A stretch of DNA of 64,000 bases from NCBI GenBank assembly GCA_016714445.1, contig JADJNF010000001.1, positions 372,001 through 436,000 of the forward strand, given 5' to 3'. This document shows, piece after piece, positions 27,787-37,792 of the stretch (its first letter is position 1; the number at the start of each line of letters is the position of its first letter). The notes beneath the pieces are model-generated. The model was not told the DNA's origin. It saw nothing but the letters and a program-made list of their open reading frames with translations, and searched no databases. The position numbers and the translations under genes are program-made. Origin of the DNA: Saprospiraceae bacterium (lineage in GTDB: Bacteria > Bacteroidota > Bacteroidia > Chitinophagales > Saprospiraceae).

Positions 27787-28476
27787 ATGATACTTTTTTA
27801 TTCTACAAGTATTGAAAATGATAGCGTAATACTAAAAGAAGAAGAACATATACACTGTAGTAAAGTTTTAAGAAAACAAATCAACGATGAAATCAATGTC
27901 ACTGACGGTAAAGGAAATCTCTATATCTGCAAAATTTCCGAAATAAATAAATCAAATACGATATGCCAAATTATGTCAGTGGAAAGGACAGAAAAGCAAG
28001 AACCATCCGTCGCCATAGGCATATCACCTACAAAAAACCCTTCCAGACTAGAGTGGTTTATTGAAAAAGCAGTGGAAATTGGTATTTCAGAAATTATAAT
28101 TTTTAAGGCCCAAAGAACTGAAAAAAAATCCTTAAATGAATCAAGACTCATGAAAATTCTTATTTCGGCTATGAAACAATCGCTAAATCTCCATTTGCCA
28201 GAACTTAGAATCTTAAATAACTTCCAGGAAATATCTAAATATTGTAACCATTTTGATCATAAATATATAGCATATTGTGATGGACCAACTGATCTTTTAT
28301 CGGAAGTTTATACTAAAAGTGGTAGCGGGTTAGTACTGATCGGACCTGAGGGAGATTTTACAAAAGATGAAATAAAATATGCTGAAAATTTGAATTTTCA
28401 TCCCGCATCACTTGGCAAAACCAGGTTGAGAACTGAAACTGCCGGATTGGTAGCATTAATGATGCTGAAGTACTGA
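27787..28476 (+). CDS. rsmE: 16S rRNA m3U1498 methyltransferase RsmE
   Basis: 229 residues of the SPOUT methyltransferase superfamily. The N-terminal PUA-like domain is about residues 1-70; the C-terminal knot carries LVLIGPEGDFTKDE and SLGKTRLRTETAGL, the SAM-binding signature of RsmE. It methylates N3 of U1498 in 16S rRNA. It starts at an ATG divergent from rseP and appears to be a single-gene unit or to lead into the thioredoxin lipoprotein gene 116 bases downstream. Confidence 0.95.
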   Translation: MILFYSTSIENDSVILKEEEHIHCSKVLRKQINDEINVTDGKGNLYICKISEINKSNTICQIMSVERTEKQEPSVAIGISPTKNPSRLEWFIEKAVEIGISEIIIFKAQRTEKKSLNESRLMKILISAMKQSLNLHLPELRILNNFQEISKYCNHFDHKYIAYCDGPTDLLSEVYTKSGSGLVLIGPEGDFTKDEIKYAENLNFHPASLGKTRLRTETAGLVALMMLKY

Positions 28477-28592
28477 TGAACAGTACTTCTTGTTAAACAT
28501 TGTTAATTAAGACCAAAATATGTACTTCAAGACCTGTATGAAATGACAACTGTGGTATATTCCTGCTATTTTTACACTCTAATCAAATCCCT

Positions 28593-30005
28593 GTGATAGT
28601 GTTTCAAAATAATATAGTCTTTGTCCTTATTATCAGTTTGTTTTTTTTACTGATTTCATGTAAAGAAAAATCAAAACATTATACACCTACTACGACATTA
28701 ATAGAAGGTCAGATTGCTTCTTCTGATAGTCCAGTCATTTCATTGTTTGGGAGCGAAGAAATAAAAGCGGCCATTGACCCTACAGGTAAATTTATCATTC
28801 AGGCAGAATTAGAGAAAGCCGGTTTTTATAGCCTGGGTTTGTCCAATCACACCATTCAACTTTTTATTGTACCTGGAGACAGGATTTCATTAACAGCCGA
28901 TCAACGTACATTACAAGCATCTGTCGTTTTTAAAGGTGACCATTCAAAAGAAAATAATTATCTGGTGGTTTATGAAAACCTAAAATCTACATTACAACCA
29001 CAAGATTTTCAAACTTTTTTTACCCAACAGGAGGATGAATTCATTAAAGCTGTGGAAGAGAGAACTGCTGTTTTAAATGCTAGTCAACAGGATTACCAGA
29101 AAAAAAACGGACCTTTTGATGAATTTTTCGCAGAAATGATTTCAGAAGAAGTAGCCTATGATGCTGCCATCATGAAAATGAATTATCCCGTTTATTTTGA
29201 ATATTTAATGCCCGATAGTAACGTTGTATTATCAGACACCTATGATAGTTTTCTGCAAAATCTTGAAATTGACTCTGAAGATAACCTGATGGTGCCTGCA
29301 TATAAAGGATTCATTATGAAGTATCTGGAGTTTAAAACAAAAAATGATACTTCTGATCATGAAAGCACACAAAATATAAACAGGTTTAACAATATTTCCA
29401 AGCTGTTTCAATCAGAAAATGTAAAGAATCTTTTATACTATACACTACTTAAGGAAATACTGGAAACATCTATCAATGATGCCAGTCTTCTAATGGACAT
29501 GTACACAGAAGCACAAACAAATACAAAATATAAAAATGAAATAACGACAGGTTTTAATTCTTGGTCATCCTTACTTAAAGGGAAATCTGCCCCTGATTTT
29601 GAGTGTTCTGCTGTAAATGGAAAAACTGTAAGTCTGCATAACTTTACAGGCAAATTGATTTATATTGATATTTGGGCAACCTGGTGTGGTCCTTGTTTAC
29701 GGGAGCTTCCTTATCTCGAAAATCTACAGGAAAAATATAAGCAAAGAGAAGATATTGCTTTTATTAGCATCTCTATTGATGATGATAAAGCTGCGTGGTC
29801 TACCATGGTAAAAGAAAAAGACATGAAAGGTATACAACTCCACGCCAACACAGAAATGCATTTAAAAATAGTGAGTGATTATCTTATAAACGGTATCCCA
29901 AGATTTATCATCATCGATAAATCCGGAAACATATGGAATGCTAATGCCCCACGACCTTCCTCCAAAGAAATTATACATGAAATAGATCAGGCTCTAACCA
30001 TTTAA
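28593..30005 (+). CDS. TlpA-like thioredoxin lipoprotein
   Basis: 470 residues starting at a GTG (28593; another GTG is two codons later). The leader VFVLIISLFFLLISCKEK ends in a lipobox. The N-terminal half (DUF4369-like region, then a helical region) is followed by a thioredoxin fold from about residue 330, with the active site WATWCGPC (C365, C368). It is a periplasm-facing, membrane-tethered thiol oxidoreductase, a family that is numerous in Bacteroidota. It converges on the carboxylase gene with a 36-base gap. Confidence 0.88.
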   Translation: MIVFQNNIVFVLIISLFFLLISCKEKSKHYTPTTTLIEGQIASSDSPVISLFGSEEIKAAIDPTGKFIIQAELEKAGFYSLGLSNHTIQLFIVPGDRISLTADQRTLQASVVFKGDHSKENNYLVVYENLKSTLQPQDFQTFFTQQEDEFIKAVEERTAVLNASQQDYQKKNGPFDEFFAEMISEEVAYDAAIMKMNYPVYFEYLMPDSNVVLSDTYDSFLQNLEIDSEDNLMVPAYKGFIMKYLEFKTKNDTSDHESTQNINRFNNISKLFQSENVKNLLYYTLLKEILETSINDASLLMDMYTEAQTNTKYKNEITTGFNSWSSLLKGKSAPDFECSAVNGKTVSLHNFTGKLIYIDIWATWCGPCLRELPYLENLQEKYKQREDIAFISISIDDDKAAWSTMVKEKDMKGIQLHANTEMHLKIVSDYLINGIPRFIIIDKSGNIWNANAPRPSSKEIIHEIDQALTI

Positions 30006-30041
30006 GATTATTGTACCATAGATTATAACAATTCACAAATA

Positions 30042-31676
30042 CTAGGTTTGCAAAATTCCCGGATTGAATTTTTCAACAACACCGTGATCTGACATTTCTA
30101 TTCCGATAGAAAGAAATTCTCTGGTCTTTCTGGGATCAATAATTGCGTCGACCCAAAGCCGGGAAGCAGCATAGAAAGGAGAAGTTTGTTCATCATATCT
30201 GGCTTTTATCTTTTCAAACATCGCTTGCTCGCCTTGGGGATCTGGTGCTTCACCATTCTTTTTTAGTGTGCTTACCTGAATCTGTGTAAGTACTCGAGCC
30301 GCCTGTGTCCCTCCCATAACAGCAATTTTAGCCGTTGGCCATGCTACAATAAGTCTTGGGTCATATGCTTTTCCACACATGGCATAGTTTCCTGCTCCAA
30401 AGGAATTGCCTAAGATAACAGTAAATTTGGGTACAGTACTATTCGCTACAGCATTTACCATTTTAGCTCCGTCTTTGATTATACCTCCATGTTCTGACCG
30501 TTTCCCAACCATAAAACCTGTCACATCATGAAGAAAAACCAATGGTATCTTTTTTTGATTGCAATTCATGATGAATCTTGTAGCTTTATCCGCCGAATCA
30601 GAATATATGACTCCTCCAAACTGCATTTCACCGGCAGCATTTTTTACCACCAGACGCTGATTGGCTACAATACCTACTGCCCAACCATCTATCCTTGCAT
30701 ATCCACAGATAATTGACTTTCCATAATCTTCTTTGTACAAAGTTACATCAGAATCATCCACAATACGTTTTATGATTTGAAGCATGTCATAAGGTTTTGT
30801 TGGATTTTCAGGAAAAACACCTGCTATTTCTGAAGGATTGAGTAGTGGCAAGGTTGGTTTAATCCTATCAAAACCTGCTTTTGGACTTTTACCCATTTTT
30901 GAAACTAATTTTCGGATGGTGGCCAGACAGGTTTGATCATCCGGCATTTTGTAATCTGTTACACCAGATATTTCACAATGTGTCTTTGCGCCACCCAAAG
31001 TTTCCTGATCAACATCTTCCCCTATTGCAGCTTTCACCAAATATGGCCCTGCTAAAAAAATTGAACCTGTACCTTCTACTATTAAAGCTTCATCCGACAT
31101 AATAGGCAGATAAGCACCTCCGGCAACACAACTTCCCATGATGGCAGCTATTTGCGGAATACCCATTGATGACATTCTCGCATTATTTCTAAAAATACGC
31201 CCAAAATGTTCTTTGTCCGGAAATATTTCATCTTGCATTGGCAAATATACTCCGGCACTATCTACCAAATATATAATGGGAATTCTATTTTCCATAGCTA
31301 TCTCCTGTGCGCGCAGATTTTTTTTTCCTGTAATCGGAAACCATGCTCCGGCTTTTACAGTGGCGTCATTGGCCACAATCATGACCATTCTACCTTCTAT
31401 TTTCCCCAGCCCTGTCACAACACCTCCTGCAGGACACCCTCCGTGTTCTTCATACATTCCATAACCAGCAAAAGCGCCTATTTCAAAAAAAGCTGAATCC
31501 TTATCTATCAGCGCTTGAATTCTTTCTCTTGCGGTAAGTTTGCCCTCCTGGTGCTGTTTTAAAATTTTCTCTTTCCCTCCACCCAAAGATATTTTTTCCA
31601 ATTTGTAATGTACATCTGCTACAGTGGTAAGTATAGCATCTTCATTTTTATTGAACTCTAAATCTGAAATCTTCAT
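30042..31676 (-). CDS. Acyl-CoA carboxylase carboxyltransferase (beta) subunit, methylcrotonyl-CoA type
   Basis: 544 residues with the two crotonase-like carboxyltransferase halves: N-half KAGAWFPITGKKNLRAQEIA and GSCVAGGAYLPIMSDE; C-half FLHDVTGFMVGKRSEHGG and GNSFGAGNYAMCGKAYDPR. Length and the ARERIQALID start are closest to 3-methylcrotonyl-CoA or geranyl-CoA carboxylase beta subunits (leucine breakdown) rather than propionyl-CoA carboxylase. It needs a biotin carboxylase/biotin carrier subunit, which is not next to it here. Confidence 0.88.
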   Translation of the reverse strand: MKISDLEFNKNEDAILTTVADVHYKLEKISLGGGKEKILKQHQEGKLTARERIQALIDKDSAFFEIGAFAGYGMYEEHGGCPAGGVVTGLGKIEGRMVMIVANDATVKAGAWFPITGKKNLRAQEIAMENRIPIIYLVDSAGVYLPMQDEIFPDKEHFGRIFRNNARMSSMGIPQIAAIMGSCVAGGAYLPIMSDEALIVEGTGSIFLAGPYLVKAAIGEDVDQETLGGAKTHCEISGVTDYKMPDDQTCLATIRKLVSKMGKSPKAGFDRIKPTLPLLNPSEIAGVFPENPTKPYDMLQIIKRIVDDSDVTLYKEDYGKSIICGYARIDGWAVGIVANQRLVVKNAAGEMQFGGVIYSDSADKATRFIMNCNQKKIPLVFLHDVTGFMVGKRSEHGGIIKDGAKMVNAVANSTVPKFTVILGNSFGAGNYAMCGKAYDPRLIVAWPTAKIAVMGGTQAARVLTQIQVSTLKKNGEAPDPQGEQAMFEKIKARYDEQTSPFYAASRLWVDAIIDPRKTREFLSIGIEMSDHGVVEKFNPGILQT

Positions 31677-31695
31677 GTTTCTTAATATATTGCAT

Positions 31696-31703
31696 CAAAG
31701 GTA
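31696..31703 (-). promoter_or_regulatory. Candidate -7 box for the acyl-CoA carboxylase gene
   Basis: The minus strand reads TACCTTTG, 20 bases before the ATG. The same eight bases occur before the tRNA-tuf operon and before the SlyD-like gene. Confidence 0.5.
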
Positions 31704-31725
31704 AACCTAAAATTCAGAAATATAG

Positions 31726-33171
31726 TCATTCCGGCATATCAAAAGTGTAGGGATATTCTCCGGGATATTTTGCATAAAACCCTTCCAGAATAATGGTTTT
31801 GCGCTTATTCTCTTCCATCATTTTTTTAAGAGAAGCTACAGATTGAACTTCTCTATTATTAATTCGGGTGATTATATAACCTGGTTCCATTCTAGTATTG
31901 CCAACTATACTACCGTTTTTTACGCTTACCACCATAACTCCATTCGGTACTAAAACAGCTTTTTCATAGGTATCCAAATCACGCAGTTCAATTCCAATGT
32001 TCTTAAAAATCACATCATCTCTTATCCCAACCAAGTCCGTTGAATTTATTTGGTTACGTAAAGTAGCTTTGGTAAATGATTTTTTATTACCCCTTACGTA
32101 TTCAATGTCTATCACATCGCCAGGTCTGTACTGACCGACGAGCTCCATAAATTCAGCAGTTCCTGGTGTTTTGATATTGTTGACCTGTATAATTACATCA
32201 CTACTTTTCAAACCGGCATCAGATGCTCCTCCGCCTTTAGAGACAGACGAGATAAAAACTCCGGATACTTCGCTTAGTCCCAACTCTTTCGCTGTTTTAT
32301 TATCAATGTTTTCAATTTCGATGCCAAGCCATCCCCTTTGAACCACTCCGAATTCTTTCAGATCGTTAATCACCTTTTTGGCCAAATTTGAAGGAACAGC
32401 AAAAGAAAATCCCTCATATCTTCCTGAGTGACTTAATATAGCCGTACAAATACCTACAAGATCACCTCTTGTATTGATTAACGCTCCCCCGCTATTTCCA
32501 GGATTAACAGCTGCGTCTGTCTGGATAAATGATTCTATCCCATGATTTGTAAGTAAATTGATATTCCTTGCTTTGGCACTGACAATCCCTGCCGTAACAG
32601 TGGATTGTAAACGAAAGGGATTACCTACCGCCATTACCCATTCTCCAATTTGTAAAGAATCAGAATTTCCAAATATTAAATAATCAAGATCCAACGATGA
32701 TATTTTAAGCAATGCGAGATCTGTACTGGGGTCCGCCCCTACTATATCAGCTATGAATACCCTGTTATCATTCAGCGTTACTTCTATCTTTTTTGCACCG
32801 TCTAATACATGATTATTAGTTACAATATAGCCGTCAGAGCTGACTATTACACCAGATCCGGAATTTGAATGTAACCATTGATCATCTGAAAAACTTTTAT
32901 AATTATTTGCATCAGATTTAATAAAAACAACCGCCTTTCGGCTCATCTCTGCAGCATGTATGAAATCTGTAGGATACGATGATCTGTATGATTGGCTAAA
33001 TCTGTCAGAAAGTACCATCTCCCTTTCGGCTACCGCCAAAGCAATTTCTTGATTTTCCTTAATCATCTTTTTGTTTTGCATAAAAAACCTATCATAAACA
33101 AGTATAGATGTTATGGAAGAAAAGAATGCGATTAATACAAATAGTACCAGATATGATTTATTAATGTTCAA
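31726..33171 (-). CDS. HtrA/Deg-family serine protease
   Basis: 481 residues: an N-terminal hydrophobic anchor or signal (SYLVLFVLIAFFSSITSILVY), then a trypsin-like domain with His in VTNNHVLDGAK, Asp in DPSTDLALLKI and Ser in GNSGGALI, followed by two PDZ domains (residues about 285-375 and 385-470). It is an envelope protease/chaperone of the DegP/DegS class. Two PDZ domains fit DegP-type rather than DegS-type. Its own promoter-like box is 31 bases upstream. Confidence 0.93.
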   Translation of the reverse strand: MNINKSYLVLFVLIAFFSSITSILVYDRFFMQNKKMIKENQEIALAVAEREMVLSDRFSQSYRSSYPTDFIHAAEMSRKAVVFIKSDANNYKSFSDDQWLHSNSGSGVIVSSDGYIVTNNHVLDGAKKIEVTLNDNRVFIADIVGADPSTDLALLKISSLDLDYLIFGNSDSLQIGEWVMAVGNPFRLQSTVTAGIVSAKARNINLLTNHGIESFIQTDAAVNPGNSGGALINTRGDLVGICTAILSHSGRYEGFSFAVPSNLAKKVINDLKEFGVVQRGWLGIEIENIDNKTAKELGLSEVSGVFISSVSKGGGASDAGLKSSDVIIQVNNIKTPGTAEFMELVGQYRPGDVIDIEYVRGNKKSFTKATLRNQINSTDLVGIRDDVIFKNIGIELRDLDTYEKAVLVPNGVMVVSVKNGSIVGNTRMEPGYIITRINNREVQSVASLKKMMEENKRKTIILEGFYAKYPGEYPYTFDMPE

Positions 33172-33201
33172 CTTATGTATTAAAATTTATTGAAATATTT
33201 G

Positions 33202-33209
33202 CAAATATA
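33202..33209 (-). promoter_or_regulatory. Candidate -7 box for the HtrA gene
   Basis: The minus strand reads TATATTTG, 31 bases before the ATG; it is part of a small palindrome AATATTTGCAAATAT. Confidence 0.45.
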
Positions 33210-33321
33210 AATCATTTTTTAATTCTGCGTTTAAAAACAGTTACTTTTGAAAGTTGTTATAATCAATACAACGAAAAAAGATATGCTTCAGATCAAATCT
33301 AAATGTTAAGAATTTTATAAA

Positions 33322-34110
33322 ATGACCATACTATTTCACAAATATCAAGGGACGGGCAATGATTTTATCATGATTGACCAAAGAGAAAAAAAGATTATTG
33401 ACCACGAAAACATCGAGCTTATTCGTTTTTTATGCGATCGCAGGTTTGGAATTGGCAGTGATGGTCTAATCTTACTTGAAAAATCTGATAATTATGATTT
33501 CCGCATGGTCTACTTTAACGCAGACGGTCGACAAAGTTCGATGTGCGGCAATGGAGGAAGGTGTTTGATACAATTTGCATATAGCATGGGAATTTTTGAA
33601 AAAAACACCACTTTTGAAGCTATTGATGGTCTTCACGAAGGTCAGATAAATCAAGACTCAACCATTAGTTTACAGATGTCAGATATTAAAAAGATTAAAA
33701 CCATAAACAGCAATACATACGAATTAAATACAGGATCACCACATTATGTGACATTTTGTAAAAATCTACCTTCAGATATTAAAATAGAAGGGGCTAAAAT
33801 CAGATATTCTGATGAATATGCGTTACAAGGTATAAATGTAAATTTTGTACAAAAAGACGATAGTTTGATCCACGTAGCTACTTATGAAAGAGGTGTAGAA
33901 GACGAAACATATTCCTGTGGCACAGGGGTGACTGCAGCAGCAATAGGTTATGCGGTTCAAAATGATCTGAAAGGGGAGATTATCATTAGTGTGAAAACCA
34001 AAGGAGGGCCATTATCTGTATCATTTGTCAGAATCAATGAGTTTGAGTTTAATCAAATTTGGCTTACAGGTCCGGCAGTTTTTGTTTTCAAGGGGGAAAT
34101 CGAGGTATAA
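33322..34110 (+). CDS. dapF: Diaminopimelate epimerase DapF
   Basis: 262 residues. Both catalytic cysteines are present: C75 in SSMCGNGGRC and C199 in TYSCGTGVTAAA; the N-terminus FHKYQGTGNDFIMID is typical. It converts LL- to meso-diaminopimelate for lysine and peptidoglycan synthesis. It stands alone on the plus strand, divergent from htrA and convergent with the methyltransferase gene. Confidence 0.96.
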   Translation: MTILFHKYQGTGNDFIMIDQREKKIIDHENIELIRFLCDRRFGIGSDGLILLEKSDNYDFRMVYFNADGRQSSMCGNGGRCLIQFAYSMGIFEKNTTFEAIDGLHEGQINQDSTISLQMSDIKKIKTINSNTYELNTGSPHYVTFCKNLPSDIKIEGAKIRYSDEYALQGINVNFVQKDDSLIHVATYERGVEDETYSCGTGVTAAAIGYAVQNDLKGEIIISVKTKGGPLSVSFVRINEFEFNQIWLTGPAVFVFKGEIEV

Positions 34111-34144
34111 ATCAATGTTTTTATCTCATCGAAATCACACCATT

Positions 34145-35566
34145 TTATTTTACTTGAAAATTAAGACAATATTGATGAAAAGTATTGCTTACAAAAGTAT
34201 TTCCGTATCCATATGGTGCTAAATTGATATCATCCTGACACCAGAATACCTCCGGCAACAAGATAACTTTTTCCAATAATCTATCCGCCAGATCCCATGC
34301 GAATGGATAATTACGACCTTTTTTCTTTATATTTTTTACTACAATAGTGATATAGCTACCTGATTTCATATTTTGTAGAATATTAAAGTAAACATCCGTG
34401 AGATCTGCAAGAAAAGATTCATAATCAGATATATTCCCTAAGTCTTCAGTACTTTCTGAATAGTTGGTTTGTAAACCTTTTTCTATCCGCTTAGCTTGAT
34501 TTTCTGCCCCTTTCATATTTAACATGTCCCAATATGGGGGTGACGTAATCAAATAATCGATGTCTGGAAAATCATCTTTTGATATGGACCTTGCATCTTT
34601 GTTTAACAAAATAAATCTTTGATGATTTTCAGTTAAAAATAATTCTTTTTGGATGGGTTGGACAATATTTGAACATCGCTGAGAAGCTATCTCCGCAAAA
34701 AAATCGCTCAATTCTGTTCCAAATGCATTTCTTCCCGCTTTTAATGCTGCCACCTGAGTACTTCCGGTTCCGGACATAGGATCCAGTACATTGGCATTCG
34801 GAATCGTAAACTCATTAACAAACATAGTTACCAGATCTTCAGGATATTTTGCAGGATGCAATATTTCATCTTTTTTACGAGGGGCTGGCTTCAAAATAAA
34901 CCATGACGGTATTTGACCTTTAAATTTTATTCCACTTGATGTTTGAATATTGTTTTCAAAAAAATGATGTTTTCTTTCCTGCAAAACTCCAGCTGAATTT
35001 TCATCCTTTCTAAAATATAAACAATAAAAATGTTTGTTGGAAGGGGTAAAAATGGTCTCAGTGGATGCTGTATTTTGATCGGGTGTACATGCAATTTTCT
35101 CATCTTTAAGACTAAAAAGAGATCCTAGCTGCAGACCTAAATCCCATGCAAATGGTAAATATTGAGGCCCGTTTTGAACATTAGGCACAAGAATACACAA
35201 AAAACGTCTGTGCACCAAAGACTCAAAAATGATTTTGCATAAATCAAGGGTTTTCTCTCGCAGACTCAAATATTCATCAAGATTTGTTGTACTACTAATT
35301 TCATCTCTTAGATCAATACAAGCAAACTGTACAGATTCACCTTTAAATTGCTCATAATGTGCAAATTGAACATCGTGATCTGAACATATTTTTTGTACAA
35401 GCTCAGATTGATGTCCATAATAATAGACTATTTCATCACCAGGTTCTGCGCGGCAAAAAAATCGAATGTTTTCTGTTAATAGTTTTTCATCAGATTCATA
35501 TTTAAACCACGACTTTTGAAAAGGAAGCCATTCTTTGGAAGTTAATCTGTTAAATCTGTTTTTCAC
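34145..35566 (-). CDS. Orphan DNA methyltransferase with an internally duplicated fold
   Basis: 473 residues. The C-terminal half is a typical amino-methyltransferase: SAM motif LDPMSGTGSTQ near residue 260 and catalytic motif TSPPYW near residue 341, a form common in N4-cytosine/N6-adenine enzymes. The N-terminal half looks like a degenerate copy of the same fold: LVPNVQNGPQYLPFAWDL (about residue 125) mirrors VVKNIKKKGRNYPFAWDL (about residue 408), but the SPPYW motif is replaced by ACIDLRDE. No restriction enzyme gene is adjacent; neighbours are dapF and a DUF983 gene 12 bases upstream. It may be a solitary epigenetic enzyme; an RNA target cannot be excluded. Confidence 0.78.
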   Translation of the reverse strand: MKNRFNRLTSKEWLPFQKSWFKYESDEKLLTENIRFFCRAEPGDEIVYYYGHQSELVQKICSDHDVQFAHYEQFKGESVQFACIDLRDEISSTTNLDEYLSLREKTLDLCKIIFESLVHRRFLCILVPNVQNGPQYLPFAWDLGLQLGSLFSLKDEKIACTPDQNTASTETIFTPSNKHFYCLYFRKDENSAGVLQERKHHFFENNIQTSSGIKFKGQIPSWFILKPAPRKKDEILHPAKYPEDLVTMFVNEFTIPNANVLDPMSGTGSTQVAALKAGRNAFGTELSDFFAEIASQRCSNIVQPIQKELFLTENHQRFILLNKDARSISKDDFPDIDYLITSPPYWDMLNMKGAENQAKRIEKGLQTNYSESTEDLGNISDYESFLADLTDVYFNILQNMKSGSYITIVVKNIKKKGRNYPFAWDLADRLLEKVILLPEVFWCQDDINLAPYGYGNTFVSNTFHQYCLNFQVK

Positions 35567-35578
35567 TCTCTTGATGTA

Positions 35579-35977
35579 TTAATATCCGAAAGACTGGACA
35601 TCTTTTTTGTCTTTGGCTTTAGGGTCATATTTTACCATTAAATTGATCCAAATGGAACGTGACATTCTCAAAAAGAAAAAATAAGTTAATGCTGCCACCA
35701 ACAACAATATGGCCATCGAAGCATTCAGACTGAGTTTTAATACGATGAGACACAATCCAATAATCCCAAGGAAAAAAAATGCTGAAAAAATGTAAGATAG
35801 GAACATAGACCCATAATAAAATCCCGGCTCAGGTTCAAACTTCTGATTACAAACAGGACAATGTTCAGGCATATGAACTGGATTAGAGAAGTTAAAAGGG
35901 GCAATAAATAAGTCACCTTCCTGACATCTAGGACATTTTTTCATGAGAGCGTTGACCAAAAAATTTCTTTTAGACAT
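35579..35977 (-). CDS. DUF983 family zinc-ribbon membrane protein
   Basis: 132 residues. Two CxxC pairs (KCPRCQEG near residue 15 and CPVCNQKF near 40) form a zinc ribbon, followed by two hydrophobic helices (YIFSAFFFLGIIGLCLIVL and SMAILLLVAALTYFFFL). This matches the DUF983 family, of unknown function, common in Bacteroidota and Alphaproteobacteria. It lies 53 bases after purE and 12 bases before the methyltransferase gene on the same strand. Confidence 0.88.
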   Translation of the reverse strand: MSKRNFLVNALMKKCPRCQEGDLFIAPFNFSNPVHMPEHCPVCNQKFEPEPGFYYGSMFLSYIFSAFFFLGIIGLCLIVLKLSLNASMAILLLVAALTYFFFLRMSRSIWINLMVKYDPKAKDKKDVQSFGY

Positions 35978-36030
35978 AGAGTTTATTTGTAAAATATATT
36001 ATTAGCTTATGAATGTTTATAATTAAAAGT

Positions 36031-36534
36031 TTAATCTTTTTGCAAGTTTTTCATTTTATTCACTTTAAGTAAAACTTCATCTTTTAACATCGTTTTATAT
36101 TGGATCACTTTTTCCAATATTGATGTATCATTACATGCCAATATCGAAGCAGCCAGAATTCCAGCATTTTTAGCCCCATTTAATGCAACAGTTGCAACGG
36201 GTATCCCACCGGGCATTTGTAAAATTGACAAAATTGAATCCCAACCATCTATAGAGTTTGATGATTTAATCGGTACACCAATAACCGGAAGCGGAGTAAT
36301 CGAAGCTACCATACCCGGTAGGTGTGCTGCGCCACCTGCTCCGGCTATAATTACCTTTATACCATTCAAATGTGCTGTCTTTGCAAAATCAAACATACGT
36401 TCCGGAGTTCGATGTGCAGAAATTATCGTGATTTCATATGGGATATCAAAATATACCATCATCTCTTCCGCCTGTTGCATTACAGAAAGATCAGAGTCAG
36501 ACCCCATTATAATACTTACTAATGGATTTTCCAT
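36031..36534 (-). CDS. purE: N5-carboxyaminoimidazole ribonucleotide mutase PurE
   Basis: 167 residues with the class I PurE signature: IIMGSDSDLSVM at the start, SAHRTPERM near residue 40 and GAGGAAHLPGM near residue 66. It converts N5-CAIR to CAIR in purine synthesis, directly after PurK. The gap to purK is one base, so the two are translated from one mRNA. Confidence 0.97.
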   Translation of the reverse strand: MENPLVSIIMGSDSDLSVMQQAEEMMVYFDIPYEITIISAHRTPERMFDFAKTAHLNGIKVIIAGAGGAAHLPGMVASITPLPVIGVPIKSSNSIDGWDSILSILQMPGGIPVATVALNGAKNAGILAASILACNDTSILEKVIQYKTMLKDEVLLKVNKMKNLQKD

Positions 36535-36535
36535 A

Positions 36536-37687
36536 TCAGGATATTACTTTTAAAGTTTTTTGTACTATTCTGGCTTTTTCGATCGCTATATCAAGATTTT
36601 TATCAACAATGGTAACGTGTCCCATTTTCCTGTAAGGTTTGGTTTCTTTTTTGCCATATAAGTGTGGATATACACCATCAATTGATAAACAATTTTCGAT
36701 ATTCTGATATACTACTTTTCCTTGATAGTCTGGTTCCCCCAACAAATTAATCATTACTGCCGGTATGATCAACTCGGTACTTCCAAGTGGTAAATCAAGA
36801 ATTGCCCTTAAATGCATTTCATATTGGGATGTGCTGCAGGCTTCAATGGTATGGTGACCTGAATTGTGCGGTCTTGGTGCAACTTCATTTATTAATATAG
36901 CTCCATCCTTTGAAACAAACATTTCTACAGCAAGAAGCCCAACTATGTCTAATTTCTCGGTAATCTCCAAAGCAAGTTTCTCAGCCTCAAGTTGTTTGAT
37001 GTTTGAAAGGCTGGAAGGACAAAATAAAAATTCAACTAAATTTGCGACAGGATGAAATTGCATTTCTACAACAGGAAACGCTTTCATATCTCCTGAAGGA
37101 TTTCTGGCAACTATAACAGCTATTTCACTTTCTATTTCAACCATATCCTCCACAAGCGTTGCCCCTTCTATAAGAAAATCCAAATCGTCTGACGAACGAA
37201 CCACTTGTACCCCTTTGCCATCATATCCTTCCGTGCGGGATTTTTGCACAAAGGGAATATTGAGTGTACCTTTTACAACATCTGATAAAATTTCTTCCCT
37301 ACTTTTATATAAAGTAAAGTCTGAACTCGGTATTTCCGACCCTTCATAAAATATTTTTTGTTTGCCTTTATCTTTTATGATTTTCAGAGCTGCTGATGGG
37401 GGATATACTTTTTTACCCATTTGTTCCAATGCTTCCAAAGCATCTGTATTGACATTCTCTATCTCAATAGTGATCACATCCATCTTCATACCAAATTGCA
37501 CCACATCATCGTAGTCGGTAATATCACCACAAACGAAAGAAGTACAAACCGAAGCTGCCGGAAAAGTAGTATCTTTCTCAAGTATACTTATATCAAGTCC
37601 AAGGATACTCCCAGCCTGACACAACATTTTGCCTAATTGGCCACCACCAAGAATACCTATTTTTTGACTAAGTTTAGAATGATGCAC
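36536..37687 (-). CDS. purK: N5-carboxyaminoimidazole ribonucleotide synthase PurK
   Basis: 383 residues of the ATP-grasp superfamily: N-terminal KIGILGGGQLGKMLCQAG, the ATP-grasp core with KSRTEGYDGKGVQVV, and NEVAPRPHNSGHHTIEA near residue 265. It makes N5-CAIR from AIR, bicarbonate and ATP. Paired with purE immediately downstream. Confidence 0.97.
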   Translation of the reverse strand: MHHSKLSQKIGILGGGQLGKMLCQAGSILGLDISILEKDTTFPAASVCTSFVCGDITDYDDVVQFGMKMDVITIEIENVNTDALEALEQMGKKVYPPSAALKIIKDKGKQKIFYEGSEIPSSDFTLYKSREEILSDVVKGTLNIPFVQKSRTEGYDGKGVQVVRSSDDLDFLIEGATLVEDMVEIESEIAVIVARNPSGDMKAFPVVEMQFHPVANLVEFLFCPSSLSNIKQLEAEKLALEITEKLDIVGLLAVEMFVSKDGAILINEVAPRPHNSGHHTIEACSTSQYEMHLRAILDLPLGSTELIIPAVMINLLGEPDYQGKVVYQNIENCLSIDGVYPHLYGKKETKPYRKMGHVTIVDKNLDIAIEKARIVQKTLKVIS

Positions 37688-37709
37688 TCTTATGTTTTGT
37701 ATATAGCGT

Positions 37710-37717
37710 CAAAATTA
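37710..37717 (-). promoter_or_regulatory. Candidate -7 box for purKE
   Basis: The minus strand reads TAATTTTG, a match to TAnnTTTG, 23 bases before the purK ATG. Confidence 0.4.
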
Positions 37718-37792
37718 CAAAAAAAACACAGCATTTAGAGTAGCATATGTTACAATCCAAATAAAATTTTAATTCTAAACTTTAAGATAACC

